NCBI GenBank assembly: GCA_016630955.3
Contig: CM049988.1
Coordinates: 1,488,001 to 1,552,000, forward strand
DNA: 64,000 bases
Direction of reading: 5' to 3'
Source of the DNA: Didymella arachidicola
Taxonomy: Eukaryota; Ascomycota; Dothideomycetes; Pleosporales; Didymellaceae
Positions 1 to 12,072 of the stretch are shown here, one piece after another. The first letter of the stretch is position 1. Each line of letters opens with the position of its first letter. Both the position numbers and the translations under genes were made by a program. The notes under the pieces are model-generated. The model made no database searches and was not told the DNA's origin. It was given only the letters and a program-made list of their open reading frames with translations.

Positions 1-670
1 ACATCACAACTGAAATCGAAGAAGGATTGAAGCACAACAGAACGGACACTTACCATAAGATATGGAAACGAGCGTTGGGTGCGGACGGTGGCGCAACGTT
101 CGAGTGAGGCCGTGCCGCACGTCTAGTCAGGGTCGCGACGCGGTCCCTCAGCATTACTATGCTGCGCAGAGTATGCGCTGACTTAAGAAGCAGGTGACAA
201 TTGAAAGTGGAGTGATAGAGCGATTTGTACCTTGAGTTCAACGCCAACAGCAAGACGCGGAAAGGGAAGAGAGGCAGCAGGGTAGGAAGGCACAGGCAAT
301 CACATAATAGAAGTGGAAGCGGTAAGGGAATGTGTGTTTAGTCGATCACATTGAGCGGACATCGCGGAGGAGACCCAGCTACGTCGTAATCTTTTCGGTT
401 GTAGCCATGCCGCACAAAGCCAGATCGTCTGGAGAGACCCAACACATCACGTAGGTGGCTCCAGCTTTTGCACTTTTTGGATTTGTTCCATTGACCTGCC
501 GACCTATACGTATCTCATGACGCCGTCATCGTGTTCCGGTTCGGCCGGTATGCAAGCCGTGTCACTGAAAGGTCGTGACTATTTCCACCCCAATGGGAAT
601 ATGCACCGTTGATCCGTGTTGAGCAACCCCGAGAAAGGCAAATGGCGAAAGAAAGGACGAGAGAAGACAC
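1..670. other. Intergenic, no gene seen
   Basis: No reading frame here shows coding character and no tRNA-like box was found. It lies 3' of RPP1, so the right end probably holds that gene's 3' UTR. Confidence 0.5.
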
Positions 671-1180
671 TTAGTCGAAGAGACCGAAGCCCATGTCGTC
701 GTCGGACTCCTCCTTCTCTGTAGTGATTTGTTAGTGCATGTTCTGCGAATGTCGAATTGGCGCAGTATATCGTACCCTCAGCCTTCTCCTCCTCAGCAGG
801 AGCAGCGTCGCCAGCGGCGTCACCGCCGGTAGCAGCAGCACCACCGGCAGCGGGGGCAGCACCGCCACCGGAGCCGACGTTCAGGAGCAGGTCCTTGACA
901 TCCTTGCCCTCAAGAGCCTGGAATTTGTATCAGAAACCTAATTCCATATCTTCCTTCAATCGCGAATGCGCACCTTGGCGAAAAGGGAGGTCCAGATGGG
1001 CTCAACCTCCTCGATCTTTGCGGCCTTGATCAGAGACTGGAGCTTGTCGGCCTGCAAGAATTAGCACTTGCGCACACTCGAACGGTCTCAAGTCCAGTGT
1101 GGAAGTCGTACAGTGATCTCAACACCGTCATCAGCGAGGATGAGGGCGGCGTAAGAGGTGGCGAGCTCGGAGGTAGACAT
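671..1180 (-). CDS. RPP1: 60S acidic ribosomal protein P1
   Basis: Acidic stalk protein of the large ribosomal subunit; P1/P2 dimers on P0 recruit translation factors to the ribosome in the cytosol. There are four exons, 1112..1180, 974..1051, 776..917 and 671..717 (complement), joined at GT-AG introns of 56-60 nt, giving 111 residues, the usual length. The N-terminus MSTSELATSYAALILADDG is typical of P1 rather than P2. It is followed by the helical domain, an Ala/Gly hinge (about residues 70-90) and the universal acidic tail ending ESDDDMGFGLFD, the binding site for elongation factors. The last intron splits the tail from the hinge. The start is the first ATG in the conserved frame. It is divergent from the UPF0662 gene across about 320 bp. 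Identity is very secure from the tail and N-terminus. Confidence 0.96.
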
Positions 1181-1499
1181 TGCGACGGATGAGTATCGTT
1201 TGAAGGATGTGGTCGGTCAAGGTGTTGAAGTTCGCGAGATTGTGTGGTCGATTTGGAAAGTGCGACTAGCGGCCCCTTCGTCTCGCTAAAGCGCACTTAC
1301 CGACTGCGTGCTAGCGTGCAGCTGAGGGGCCATCTTCACGTGATTTAGTGACGTCTGCAGCTTCCCCACCATCACTGCCGAATCGGTCCACTGGCACGTA
1401 GCAAATCCGAGAGCACCAGACCGCTCTGTCGTTTGACTCTTCCTGTGTCTTCACCACAAAAACTGCTCAAGCCCTGCCCGTTAACGTTTGTTCTGTATA
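1181..1499. promoter_or_regulatory. Shared divergent promoter region, RPP1 / UPF0662 gene
   Basis: This 319-bp gap lies between two divergent start codons and must hold both promoters and 5' UTRs. I see no diagnostic TATA box or ribosomal-protein motif that I would name with confidence. Confidence 0.4.
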
Positions 1500-3262
1500 A
1501 TGACAGACTCGCCATTACCAAGGATTCCGCTGGATCCGAAGGAGCAGCCCATCCTCGACAAGCTGCAGTCCATACGGACCCAGCTCGAGCTGCTGAAGCG
1601 CGACCGATCGACATATGTCAGGAGCCAGGATGTCGTCCACTTATATGACCAAGTCATCGAACAGGTGCAAATTCTAAATGAGATCCGAGTAACGAAGCGA
1701 CTCGAGCAGAACAAGGGTATGTCCATCTAGGCGACCGTGAATCATATAGCTCACATGATACGATAGTCGATTATATGCTAGATGACTGCTTCCAACTTAT
1801 CTCTCTCGCATACATGACCGTGGGCAAGAACCACGAACCACCAGCTGTGTATATTCGCCTCATCATCGCCACAGATTGACACTTGCTGACCACGTGCCAC
1901 AGCTATTCGTATATTTCCACTGCCAAGGTACATCTTGCCATACCAGTTCCACTGCCCATGTGCTGACAGACAAAGCGACTCTTGGACCACCTCAAAGAAG
2001 CACAGTTCTACTCGCCCAAAGATCTCGATGGTCTCGCCAGCCAGCTGAAAGCGTGCCGACGTTATGTTGAGAGGGGCCAAGAGGAGTACAGCCCGCACCT
2101 GTTGACGCTCTTGGATGCCCGCATTTCAGTGTGTGAAGAGATAATAGCGACACTTCGGCTCAACCTCTCGCATTTGACACCAGAATTGACACCAAAGTGG
2201 GACAAGCTTGTCTCGCTACTGCGATCACTGGCCGGCTGCAATGCGCGGTCAAAATTCCCTGACGACGAGGTTGATGCATACGCACAGGAGCTTTATGAGC
2301 TTGAGGAGGAGCTCAAGAAGGATGGCATCACTGCTTACGAGACTACTGGTTCAACGGAAGACAAGCTCATCGAGATGACCGAGAAAATGAAGTTGACCGC
2401 AGCTGAGGAAGATCCGGCGCCCCAGGCTGAGACTTTGATCTCGCAGCTGCTCCGACGCAATCTGCTTTGGGTGGCTTTGATCAAGCAGAGGTCAGCGATT
2501 TCAAGTCTCGGGAGTGAAGCAAGGCTGACACATTGACAGGCAAGGGCGCATCAACCCAGCGTTCCAAGATGTATATGACAAGCTCTTGTCGATCAAGAAT
2601 AAGCTTGAGAAGCTATCTCTCACACAGGCATGGTCTTTACGCGAGACAGATCTGTGGGATTTCCAACGCCAGCTGGACCGCATTGATGAGTCGCGAGCTG
2701 AGGACGGGAACTTCTACGATGCACTTGGGCGACCTGCGGAGATCTACGAGCAGAGAGTAGGTATTACCTTGAGGATGTGGTTCAATGACTGACCTCGAAT
2801 CAGACTCTGCTCTACCTCCTCCGCAAGAGCTATGCTGTCATCTACCAGCTCCTGCTCACATCTGAGCCCGTCTCCGAGGCTCTTCTGCCGATCTACAATC
2901 AGCTGACAACGCTGAGGAAATGCTTGCTCGAGGTCAAGAAGCTCGGCGGCGTCTCTTCTCCGCGTGAGCTGTACCCTTACAGCATGAAGGTAGGTGATAA
3001 TGCAGCTTCGATCCTACCCGTCAAAGCGAAAACTAACTGATTGCAGCTCAACTCGATTGACAACATGCGTGTAGACGGAAAGTTCATGGTCGGTGATGAG
3101 ATCCCAGATGGCCAGGGTAGCGTCACACAGCTTCTCGCGGAGTGCTTCGATCTTGCCTACGAGCTCAGAAATGATGCAGAGGACAGCAGCTCCGGAGAAG
3201 CCACGCCAGCAGAAGCGCCGCAGAGCGAGACATCCAGCGAGCCGGTGACCGCAACATCATGA
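1500..3262 (+). CDS. UPF0662 / DUF2408 family protein
   Basis: Conserved fungal protein of unknown molecular function, related to the fission yeast UPF0662 proteins. Seven exons fit: 1500..1716, 1767..1848, 1903..1927 (25-nt micro-exon), 1970..2490, 2540..2756, 2804..2989 and 3047..3262, giving 487 residues. The frame is continuous across all six introns. Recognisable family blocks are LDDCFQLISLAYMTVGKN (about residues 77-94), LLDHLKEAQFYSPKDLDG after the micro-exon, and LWDFQRQLDRIDESR. The protein is largely alpha-helical and soluble, with no signal peptide or membrane segment, and ends in a Ser/Thr/Glu-rich tail. The ATG at 1500 was chosen because upstream in-frame codons are not ATG. The family assignment is from remembered block similarity; the cellular role is unknown. 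Confidence 0.9.
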
Positions 3263-3407
3263 GTAAAGATTGTCTTTCATCTTGGTGGCGTTTTCTTGGG
3301 TTCATGTCACTACCAGCGAGGCGTCCTCGAGTCGGGCTCTTGGAGGTATTCGTTGGGTCTGCGCGCACTGTTTCAATGTCTTGTACTCGTATTCGCATGT
3401 TCCACAT

Positions 3408-4055
3408 TCAATCGATTTGAATCGAGTTGAACAATTCGAGCTCCTCTTCTTCGGGTGGTGGATGACGTGGTGCATCGGCGTCCTTGAAAGTAAGATGACT
3501 CCCATACGATATGCCTTTCTTTGTCAGTGACGGACTCCCCTCGCTTCCGTCTCGACTTACAAAGCTCTTCGCCAACAGTAATATCACGCGACGCTCTGTA
3601 AGTTATGATCAGGCGCTCTGTGTCTCGCTCCCACACAACGTTCTGATCTTGAGTAGAATGATTGAACATGGATCCCAGACCCAAGATGACGGCTTGCGCC
3701 TTTCGATTGTTGCCGTCAGGGTCTACGATCGGCCAATTACTGTGGACGAGGTCAACACTCGATGCTTTCCGCATGCGCAATATTACCCTTACTATGTGTA
3801 GTGATATAGAGAGGTATGTTCAATGTGATCCTTGTTCTCTTCCAAGCCCAGAATCAAGACAGGACAGACCTCAATCACTGTCTTCGCCGGAATGACCTGT
3901 GTAGAGAATACACCTCGGCCTATATCTAGATCAGCCCCTCCGTGTTGCGATGAATTAATTGAGAGATGCAATCAACCTTTTGGTGTGTCAACTTTGATGT
4001 ACAAACCTGGGAGACGCTGCAGAGGGATGTCTGACATGTTCGTTGGAGTCGCCAT
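3408..4055 (-). CDS. Small SET-domain protein (putative lysine methyltransferase)
   Basis: Four exons on the complement, 3977..4055, 3793..3919, 3561..3739 and 3408..3514, give 163 residues, essentially one SET domain. The N-terminal SET segment reads KGRGVFTTQVIPAKTVIEVCP (about 26-46). The cofactor motif is LGSMFNHS (about 91-98) and the C-terminal motif is GEELCISYG (about 126-134), so the S-adenosylmethionine pocket (NHS) and catalytic Tyr are present. It lacks pre-SET and post-SET cysteine clusters, so a histone target is not implied; small stand-alone SET proteins may modify non-histone substrates. The tail is acidic (PPPEEEELEL). The third intron splits the Cys codon of ELCISYG. It is divergent from the TRAPPC13-like gene by only 158 bp, and its 3' end faces the UPF0662 gene. 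Confidence 0.88.
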
Positions 4056-4213
4056 TGCGCAAGCATGCAATGAAAAGCGTGCTGCCAAATATCTCAAAAA
4101 GTTCTCGAAGGTTGGAGGCTCGAAATTCGCGACTGCACAAGCCTCGGAGAAGCCCCACATTCTCCGTCATCCACCGAGTGGAGATCCAGCTCCAGTACCC
4201 CTCGGCTCGAGAC

Positions 4214-5519
4214 ATGGCTCATCAGCGCAACCAGCCTTCAATGGGCGACTCACTGAAATCGCCTCATTCGGTGAGCCTGAAGGTGCTGAGGTAGGCAAAC
4301 TCCATTGCTTTCATTCAACGAAGCTGACCACGAAAACAGGCTGTCACGACCATCGCTCGCAACGCAACACCCGTTACCAAACTCACAGGAGCTTGGAATT
4401 TCGCCCAAAGCTTCTCTCGCGTATCCCTCCAACGCCCATAAGAATGATAAGTTCATCCTCAGTCCGGCACTGAACCTCCCTGAGGCCTTCGGCAGTGCCT
4501 ACGTCGGCGAGACGTTCTCATGCACTCTGTGCGCGAACAACGAGCTCCTTCCCTCCGATAGCACGAGGTCGGTCAGTGGTGTGAGGATACAAGGTGATAT
4601 GCAGACACCCTCAAACCCCACAGGAGCGCCACTAGACCTTGCTGGGACTGACGGCGAACTTGACGGCGATGTGTCCCCAGCACCGGGCGAGCCACTGCAG
4701 CGAATACTGAGGTTCGAGCTGAAAGAAGAAGGCAACCACGTCCTGGCAGTCACTGTCACATACACAGAGACCGCTCTGGGGGAAGGCAAGGCTTCTGGCG
4801 GCCGAGTGCGAACATTCCGCAAGCTGTACCAGTTCGTCGCGCAGCAACTGCTGAGCGTGCGGACGAAGGCTGGAGAGCTAAGTAAGAAAGATGGCATCTC
4901 CAGGTATCTTCTGGAAGCGCAATTGGAGAACATGGGCGAAGCCGCTGTCTGCCTAGAGGTACGTCAACCGACTCTACTTGTTTGTTTACCAACATCCATC
5001 TACACGCGTCTTGTTGGTAGAACTCATCAAACCCAATCGCGCTCTCTGCGATTCATGGTGGATGCTATGAATTACAACAGCCCCTCGATCCTGCACGTAC
5101 TTTCGCGCATTACGGACTCGTCTCCGACCTTTCAGAAGCAACTCTCTATCCATGATCCCTACATAATACCCTCCCTACACGATACCCAACCGTAGGCTCG
5201 GAAGCATATCGACATGAGCACTGACACCGAACAGGCAGTCACTGTCAATCCGAAACCACCCCTGGTATCAACATCTCTAAATTGGGATATGCCTTCCCCA
5301 GGATCTGAGCAGATGAAAGCCCCTATATTGACACCGCGTGACGTAATCCAAGTTGCGTTCCTGCTGGACGAGCAACCCAACGCTCCAGAGTCGCATGACG
5401 AAGCCTCTACGGCAACTGATGATTCTAGGAAGGTTCTCGGGCAATTAGCGATTCAATGGCGGAGCGCACTGGGCGACCGCGGATCCCTCAGCACCGGTTG
5501 GCTGACCAGCCGACGATGA
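4214..5519 (+). CDS. TRAPPC13-like protein (DUF974)
   Basis: Probable TRAPP-associated protein of ER-Golgi trafficking or autophagy, known in animals as TRAPPC13. Three exons, 4214..4290, 4340..4958 and 5235..5519, give 326 residues. Diagnostic blocks are the N-terminal SVSLKVLRLSRPSL, then FILSPALNLPEAFGSAYVGE, a CxLC-containing strand, FRKLYQFVAQQLLSVRTK, and the C-terminal PKPPLVSTSLNWD with AIQWRSALGDRG. These belong to an immunoglobulin-like beta-sandwich family without membrane segments. The second intron is about 276 nt, long for this genome, but the frame rejoins exactly at Glu-Ala. The C-terminus at SRR is typical of fungal members and shorter than the animal protein. The family is recognised with high confidence; the trafficking role is by homology. 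Confidence 0.86.
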
Positions 5520-8500
5520 GGTTGCGATAGACTTTGGCTACACCAAGTCAAGATACTGCAGCATTTGCTCCGACGCACTGTACACTTTGGATCTCTGCAG
5601 GCACCAGAGTCGGCAGCCCATGGTGTTGGTCATGCAGCTGGGCTGAATGATCGGAGGGTCATCCGATGAGCGCTCCATGCAGTGTGATTGGGCAGTAAAA
5701 TGGGAGGTTTCGGTAGCGGACCGAGAGGCAATGATGATGCGAAGGTGATGATGTTGGCGCGTGGCTTAATTAATCTGCCGAGACAGCCTTACTCGTACCT
5801 GCATGACCTGGCGCCTCTGACAAGCACCTCAAAGTTCAAACTACTGAACTCGTGAACTCAGATGAGCGGCGACATCGGTTCTATTGTTACCAGAGATCGC
5901 AAACACTTGGTTCAAGTGCCTCAATGGCTGTAAGATTGATTGGCACGCAACCTGGGGCTCTGCGGATCTTGATACGCACAATTCACAAAGATTGAAATCT
6001 CCAGGGCGCAGCCTTGCAGATCGATGGGACAAGGGCATTGTAGCCGTTCCTTATACACATTCTCCCTGGATGACCCCTTGTATACTGCGCAGTCGACCAG
6101 GTCAAGCGAAAGCATAGCATATTGAACATGTTCTCTCTAGATGTGTCGCATGCCTGAGCCATGCAACCCGTCGGCACACGTACTGTGCGCATACACACGT
6201 AACATCGGTTGCAGCAACTGACCCTAACGACTCATCTGCGGTTTTTCATCTTGAGCTTGACGGAACGAACAATGGATGCTGCATTCACGCCTTGACTCGT
6301 CAGCCGCGGAATCGAGTCGGCGATACCTTGCCCGTCAGATCCCACTTTACCGAATCGATCGTAACATTCTGAAATTGCGTCGTGCAACAAGGTACCCCAG
6401 AGTTGGCGCCGCGGTAGCAAGCCTCACGGTGGGGCTCCTCGGTGCCACGGCAGCAAAAGGACAACCTTGGCCCGTAGGAGCTTGGAGGGAGATTGCGACG
6501 TGCAAACCGTTGAAGGGTCTTCAGGCCAGTTCTGCCTGTATTCACGGCGACTTGCGAGGGTCTTTTGAGGATGCAATGATCGTCGCGGCTTCAAATGAAA
6601 TGTGGGATTGCAATGCTCAGGGTTGTTGAATGGCGCAGGAATTGTGATGATCCGGATATTGTGAGTACGGGTTGGGCAGCTGGTGGCGTATTGAACCGCT
6701 GCGGCTGGTAGCAGCGTAGAATTCGAGATGATGTTGATTGAAGGTAGTGATTACTATTGACCGTTGCTGCACGAGCTGACTCTGCGATGCCCTTTTTAAT
6801 CCTTTTGACGTGATGGTGTATTGGCCGTTGGGGCCCTGACTCTGATGAATACTACTTGCTTTCGATAAGTTCGGCGATGTTGAGCCCACAAATTGGAATT
6901 GTGCGCGCTGCAGAGTGAAGAACGAGCGCGAGATTTGATGTGACCTTCCGAAGATGGTCGTGTCTGGATGCGTAATGAGTTCGTTCCTGAACGAGACGTT
7001 GGGACTACTGTATGCAGGGGAAAGTGTCCACGTCCGTATACGCATGCTGAGGCGATGATCCTACTAGCATTACGAGGCACACTGAGTTGTCAGGTCATTA
7101 CATGCTCGCCGTCTAGGGCTAAAAAATCGTGGTACGTGTGCGCCGTTGTGCTGGCAGAGGCCATTGTGTCGGCGGCAAGTTGCAGTTGACATTTGACAGA
7201 TAGATGACAGACAATTTGTGCATTGTTGACGTTGCACGAGGCTGTAGTTTTGCCAGGGCATAATTAGGCACGGTAGCAAGTACTCTTCACCTGAAACAAG
7301 AGGCGCTGATGCTTGCAGAGGCTGGCGGAGGGAGCATATTGCATGCATATCCTTCCGTTGGATGGATAATGTCCATGATTTGCAGTTGGCGAGCAGTCAG
7401 CCGCATCCTTGCTCGCCCCTCGCCTCCATTGTGGACTATCGCACAACTGTGTGGGGGATCTTCAGCAGAGAACTGAGCTGGTGGTCAGCGGCTGTCCTGG
7501 GCTGCAAGACAAGCCATCTGCGGTGTGTCTGGTACTGCATGCACGCGTGTTGGTGGCTTCGCGGCTACTGCAGCGCAGGCAAAAAGCCGTGGTGAGCATC
7601 GTAACCCCTGGATACTCTTCCAAACACGCATCCCAGATAGGCAAGGGCCCAGCCGCGACTTCCAAATCCGTGCCGCTCTTTCCCTGCGCGACAAGGGTCC
7701 TGTAACGATGCCTGCAGAGATGGTTGCGGCGAGAGTCAGGCCCAACCACACAAGTGCACGACTGCTGCTTTGTTCGTTGAGACTCAGGGACAGTGATGTA
7801 GCGGCCCACGAATCGCGTCCGGCACCTACGTCTAGCGGAGGAGCAGTGCTTCAGAGCTTGCCGTCTGATGCCACCGGCGCTGGCGTGCCTGGCGCTGTTC
7901 GCGTTCGTGCGGTGGGCGGACTCGCGTCCAGGATAGGCGCTCTTTTGACAGGCCACTGAGCGTGAGAGGAGCGGGAGGTGTCGTGCGCTAGACCGAATGC
8001 CTGCAAGACGTCTGCACGATAAGGTCGCGGACGGGTGTGGGCCTAGAGGGCATTGCTGTGAATGTGGCCTAGCACCTTGGAGGCACTCATTTGTATGGCT
8101 TGTGACCGGCCGAGAAGCCCACAAGGACCCTCTTGCTGCTGCGTCTTGCCTCTATCTGCTTTGTCCACTCCTTTGCTGGAACGCTGTGCCTACAAACCCG
8201 CCAGCAAACCTGCTCCATACAATCACTTCACTCGCAGACACGTCCACGCGCAGCTCCCGCTCGACCCCGCGTACACCTGCCCTCACCGTTCTCGCTTCAG
8301 GCTAAGCTCCGCGACTCTTCTGCACGCAGCCGACACCCGTGCTACGCATTCTCGCCCTGTCACGGTCGTACAGTCGCAAGCCTTCCCGTGCATATCGCCC
8401 GGCAATCCCGTTACACAAACAACCGTTGGAGCTGGCGTCCAATCCCCAATGACCTGAGGCCGCGGCCGACTCGACGCCCTATAGCCTGCGACCGCGCACT

Positions 8501-8563
8501 CGACACTCTTTAGTGGATTGGCAGTCCGCTTTTTGGATATTGTATGCCCACTAGCAGCCCAGC
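5520..8563. other. 3-kb gene-poor interval
   Basis: No frame gives a multi-exon gene that I can defend. The 5.5-7.4 kb part holds only short overlapping frames on both strands. The 7.5-8.04 kb part holds one interrupted frame on the complement, listed separately. The right end is C-rich and poor in stops and serves as promoter and 5' UTR of the DENN gene. No tRNA or transposon ends were seen. Confidence 0.4.
7485..8042 (-). pseudogene. Possible decayed gene: one frame interrupted by a TGA
   Basis: Reading the complement from 8042, a single frame begins AHTRPRPYRADVLQAFGLAH, runs 63 codons to a TGA at 7853..7851, and then stays open for 121 more codons to a stop at 7485. The downstream part contains a hydrophobic helix, LVWLGLTLAATISAGIVTG, followed by a basic stretch, as in a small membrane protein. 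No GT-AG intron that removes the TGA keeps the frame, and an in-frame TAG lies just upstream at 8045..8043. I do not recognise the family. It may be a relic, or chance openness of GC-balanced DNA. Confidence 0.25.
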
Positions 8564-11500
8564 ATGGCTCCCGCACCAACGACCGAGGGCTCCAACGCGC
8601 CGCTCGCAGACTATTTCTTCATATCTGGTATCGAGAGCTCGCAGGTCTACGACGAGCGCCTGCAGCCCAACGGCATTGTCTCCCCGCTCGCATCCCCGCC
8701 AGTCGACGAGACGATTGAGGAAGACCGCGCCCTCGAGACTGATTCGATTCGCCCAACCTCACAAGACGGCTTGCCCAATGGCGGCAGCGCACAGTGGCGC
8801 TCTGGGCAGCGCCTGAGCGAAAACCGCCTATCGGTAGGCACCATCACAGGCCTCGAGCCCAGCAAATCCACGGTCACAGCCAGCAACCGCAGCAGTGCCA
8901 CCGTCAAAGGTCTGAACATTGGAGGCGGCCTTAGTGATGTCGACTTCGAAAATGCGCTGCGCAAGTTCGCCTCGGAAAGAGATACGTTCCTCGAGGAGAT
9001 CCAGTTCACCGCAGGCGTCGCACAACAAAGCCGCCAGACGCCTACCCGGCCGCGCCCAAGGCCTCCACGAGTCTCGCAAGCGCCAAGCATGAACGGCGAA
9101 GATGGTATTGCTAGCTTGAGGTCAGGTGTAGGCAGTATTCGAAGGCGCCTATCAACAATGCAGAGTAGCATGAAAAGGCAGCCTTCGACAGCACGTCAGT
9201 GTAAGTGTAGTTACCCTCCCCTGAAATTCTGTGTAACACAATGCATGTCAAGACATGGATTATTTACTTTTTCGATCGCCCGTTGCTAACGCCTTACAGC
9301 CTCGATACGAACATCCAAACGAATGTCAGGCTACAATTCGGTCATCCCAGCGCCACAGCCGTTCAACCCGGAACCCAACATGCATCCTCTGCTGCGGCGC
9401 TATGAGCCCGTGCTTCTCGACCGGTATCCGCCCAGGAATATGGTCGAAGAGCTCAAACGGCGCAATCCATTCCCAGACTATGTCCCTATGTTTGCTTTTC
9501 CCAACGATGTCAGCGTAGTATCTTCAGATGAGCGTCCAAAGACCCAGTGGCATGGATTTGCCATGACGAATGGTGATAGCTCCAAGCTCTACGGTATCAC
9601 CATGATTGTTTGGCTGCCACTGAATGCCACTGCTGCAGAGGGACTCGAGCGCCAATGTGAAGAGTGGCGGAGAAACCACATGAACCCAGAAGAGAGGGAA
9701 CTGGCAAGCAGTTTGGGCGAGCGTCTGGCGTTGGAACGTGCGAAGCTATCGCAGCTCTTGGCCAAACTTCCTACCGTTCAACCTGACTCTGACGAGCGGG
9801 AGAATCTGGACGAAGAGATTGGCGCAGTCGAAGAAAAGATCCAGCTTATGACGGACCTCCTTCGACCAGTGAGGCACGGAGCAGCGTCGAAGATCGAGGG
9901 GCTTACTGATGGAGAGACTGGCCTCTGGATTCCGCGCGCTTACGGTGTCATGGGACGAGAAGCCAGCCTAACACCTCTCTGGAAGGAATGGCTGAAGGCG
10001 ATCGTCGTGCCAATGACAAGTGGTGCTATCTTGCGAGTCCCTCCAAGCTCACCACGAGTAGGCATGTGGCAACCTCTCGAACGCTATGTTGTCAACCTCT
10101 GCGCCGAGGCTCTTAATCCAATCACCTCGATTACACAAGTTGAACTGGCCGTACGCGAACTCCGAATATATGCCCGCAAGGAGGCCTTGAATGAGCTCCC
10201 TGGCTCCCGCAACATCGACATCTATGCTCTCTTCCGCTGTCTGTCGATACCGAACATCATGACGCTCTTCGAATACGTACTCTCTGAGGCCAGGATCATC
10301 CTTCTCTCATCTCACACAGCTATGCTACACCTAGCCAGTCTGGCGATCACCAACCTTATCTACCCTTTCCAGTGGTGCGGCGTCTTCATCCCTGTTCTAC
10401 CAGCACGTCTTGTGCAGACGATTGAGGCACCATGTCCTTACATTGTAGGCATCGAGCGACGCTACGAACCCACCGATTATCCAGATGACGACTTCGTCTT
10501 GATCGATCTCGACCAAAATTCGATCGTCTCCAACGGACCGCCCCCACCTCCGCTACCTCGCCAGCAGCGTCGTAAGCTCCAGTCTCTCCTCCAGCACTCT
10601 GCACCGCACCATCAGCGCTATGGTGTTCCTACCGGGCCTCCAGCTTATGCCGTCGAGGCATTTCCCTACGACACGTTCTGTTCAGAGAATCCGAGTGTCT
10701 TCACGCCAAGGGCAAATCCTTCAACTGTACAGACTTACGTGGGCCTGAACTCCACATCGTTCGGCACAGTTGCCGGACCAGCCAGTGGAAGGCCCCTGAT
10801 CTACAACGCATTTCTACAGTCGAGTGCTCATAGCCGAGGCAACGACAGACCATCCACATCTTCCACGGTTAGGACCTTCTCGAATTCTCCGCCTTCGCCA
10901 AAGGTCTCTCCCATATCGACGGTCTTCCCGCCTATGCCCAGCACTCCAATCTCCCGTAGCGATTCAGGCTACGCGCTACAAGCGGGCTTGCGCGAGAAGC
11001 GCTCAGCCCATTTTGACGCCCAATCGCGGCGCAGCTCTTCGGTAAGTCATATAGCTCAGCTTTCTGCTAAATGTAATGGTGTATTAACGATTTTGGTAAG
11101 TTTGGTTTCGAGAAGGTGCCGCCCATGAGAAGACCAAGCCAGCCGATGCTAGGTCATGCGCCCAGCGCTTCAACATCATTTTTGAGTCAGGAGCTTCGAG
11201 CTGGATCTTCTTACGCGCCGTCTGTTTACGCTCAATCCACGCTGGCTGCATCGACGATCATGCCCGGAATGGCGATGCAGCCCGTGCGGAACACCGCAAC
11301 CGTGCAATGGCAAGAGGGCCACTGTTTGCAGTGGAGGCCTCACGAGGACAAGGCGACTTGTTCGATCTGTGAGGAAAAGTCGGATGAGGGGCTTTATCGT
11401 TGCTCTGGTAAGTTTCAAATCAGTCCCTAATATAGCTCCCGCTGACCCCACACAGGCTGCACCACACACGCCCATGCCAGATGCGCTTCCTCGATTTGCA

Positions 11501-12072
11501 TTGTTTGCCCTACAGCTTTCCGCCCCGATCAAGTGCGTGCATCGTTTGTGCGATGCTTCGCCAGCCTGCTATACACGTATCGCCGCTATCTTGTGCCGGC
11601 CTCTGGTGATCGCAAGAAGTCTGGCATGCACTACCAGTTCAAGATGGAGGAGTTTATGAAGAACCAGCCTGCAGAAAATGTAGCATACTTGGCTTCGTTA
11701 CAGCAAACTCAGGCCTTCAACGAGTTCATCCATGAACGCGAGAGTACTTCTGGTGAAGATCCCAAGATCAAGCTGTTCGATGAGGTCATCCTTGCGAAGA
11801 AGAACCGCGGTGCATCATCGTACTTTTACAAAACCAAAGCCGACTTCCTCTCCGATACCAGCGATCATCTCTGGCGCACTGCGCACGCCAACCCACCGAC
11901 ATCTCGTTTCCCTGGCGACTACCGATCCGTTGTCAGCCGGATCCCGGCCAAACTCGACATCACACTTATGAAGGAACCGCGCGTAATTCAAGGTGTTCCT
12001 CGGCCACAGAACGCTAAAGCGCGACGAAAGCCAATTCCCTCTATGCTATCGAATGGCGTCCCTGCATTATGA
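8564..12072 (+). CDS. DENN-domain protein with C1 zinc finger (putative Rab GEF)
   Basis: Four exons, 8564..9200, 9300..11041, 11101..11407 and 11456..12072, give 1100 residues. DENN proteins act as guanine-nucleotide exchange factors for Rab GTPases in membrane traffic. The upstream DENN part spans about 240-450 and contains an inserted charged coiled coil (about 345-400). The central DENN core is about 515-610 (FRCLSIPNIMTLFEYVLSEA). A Ser/Pro-rich spacer follows, then a C1 domain at about 866-915 and the downstream DENN part (FNEFIHERE, IKLFDEVILAKK) at about 920-1000. The C1 spacing is H-x12-C-x2-C-x10-C-x2-C-x4-H-x2-C-x7-C, complete for two zinc ions but with a short middle loop. The acceptor of exon 3 could alternatively be 15 nt further on (after GAGAAG), also in frame. 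The Rab partner is not predictable. Confidence 0.9.

Noticed and set aside
7462..8124. A 220-codon complement ORF beginning MWASRPVTSHTNE.
   Set aside because: Arg/Ser/Cys-rich shadow frame lacking any motif; the adjacent frame with the hydrophobic helix is more protein-like.
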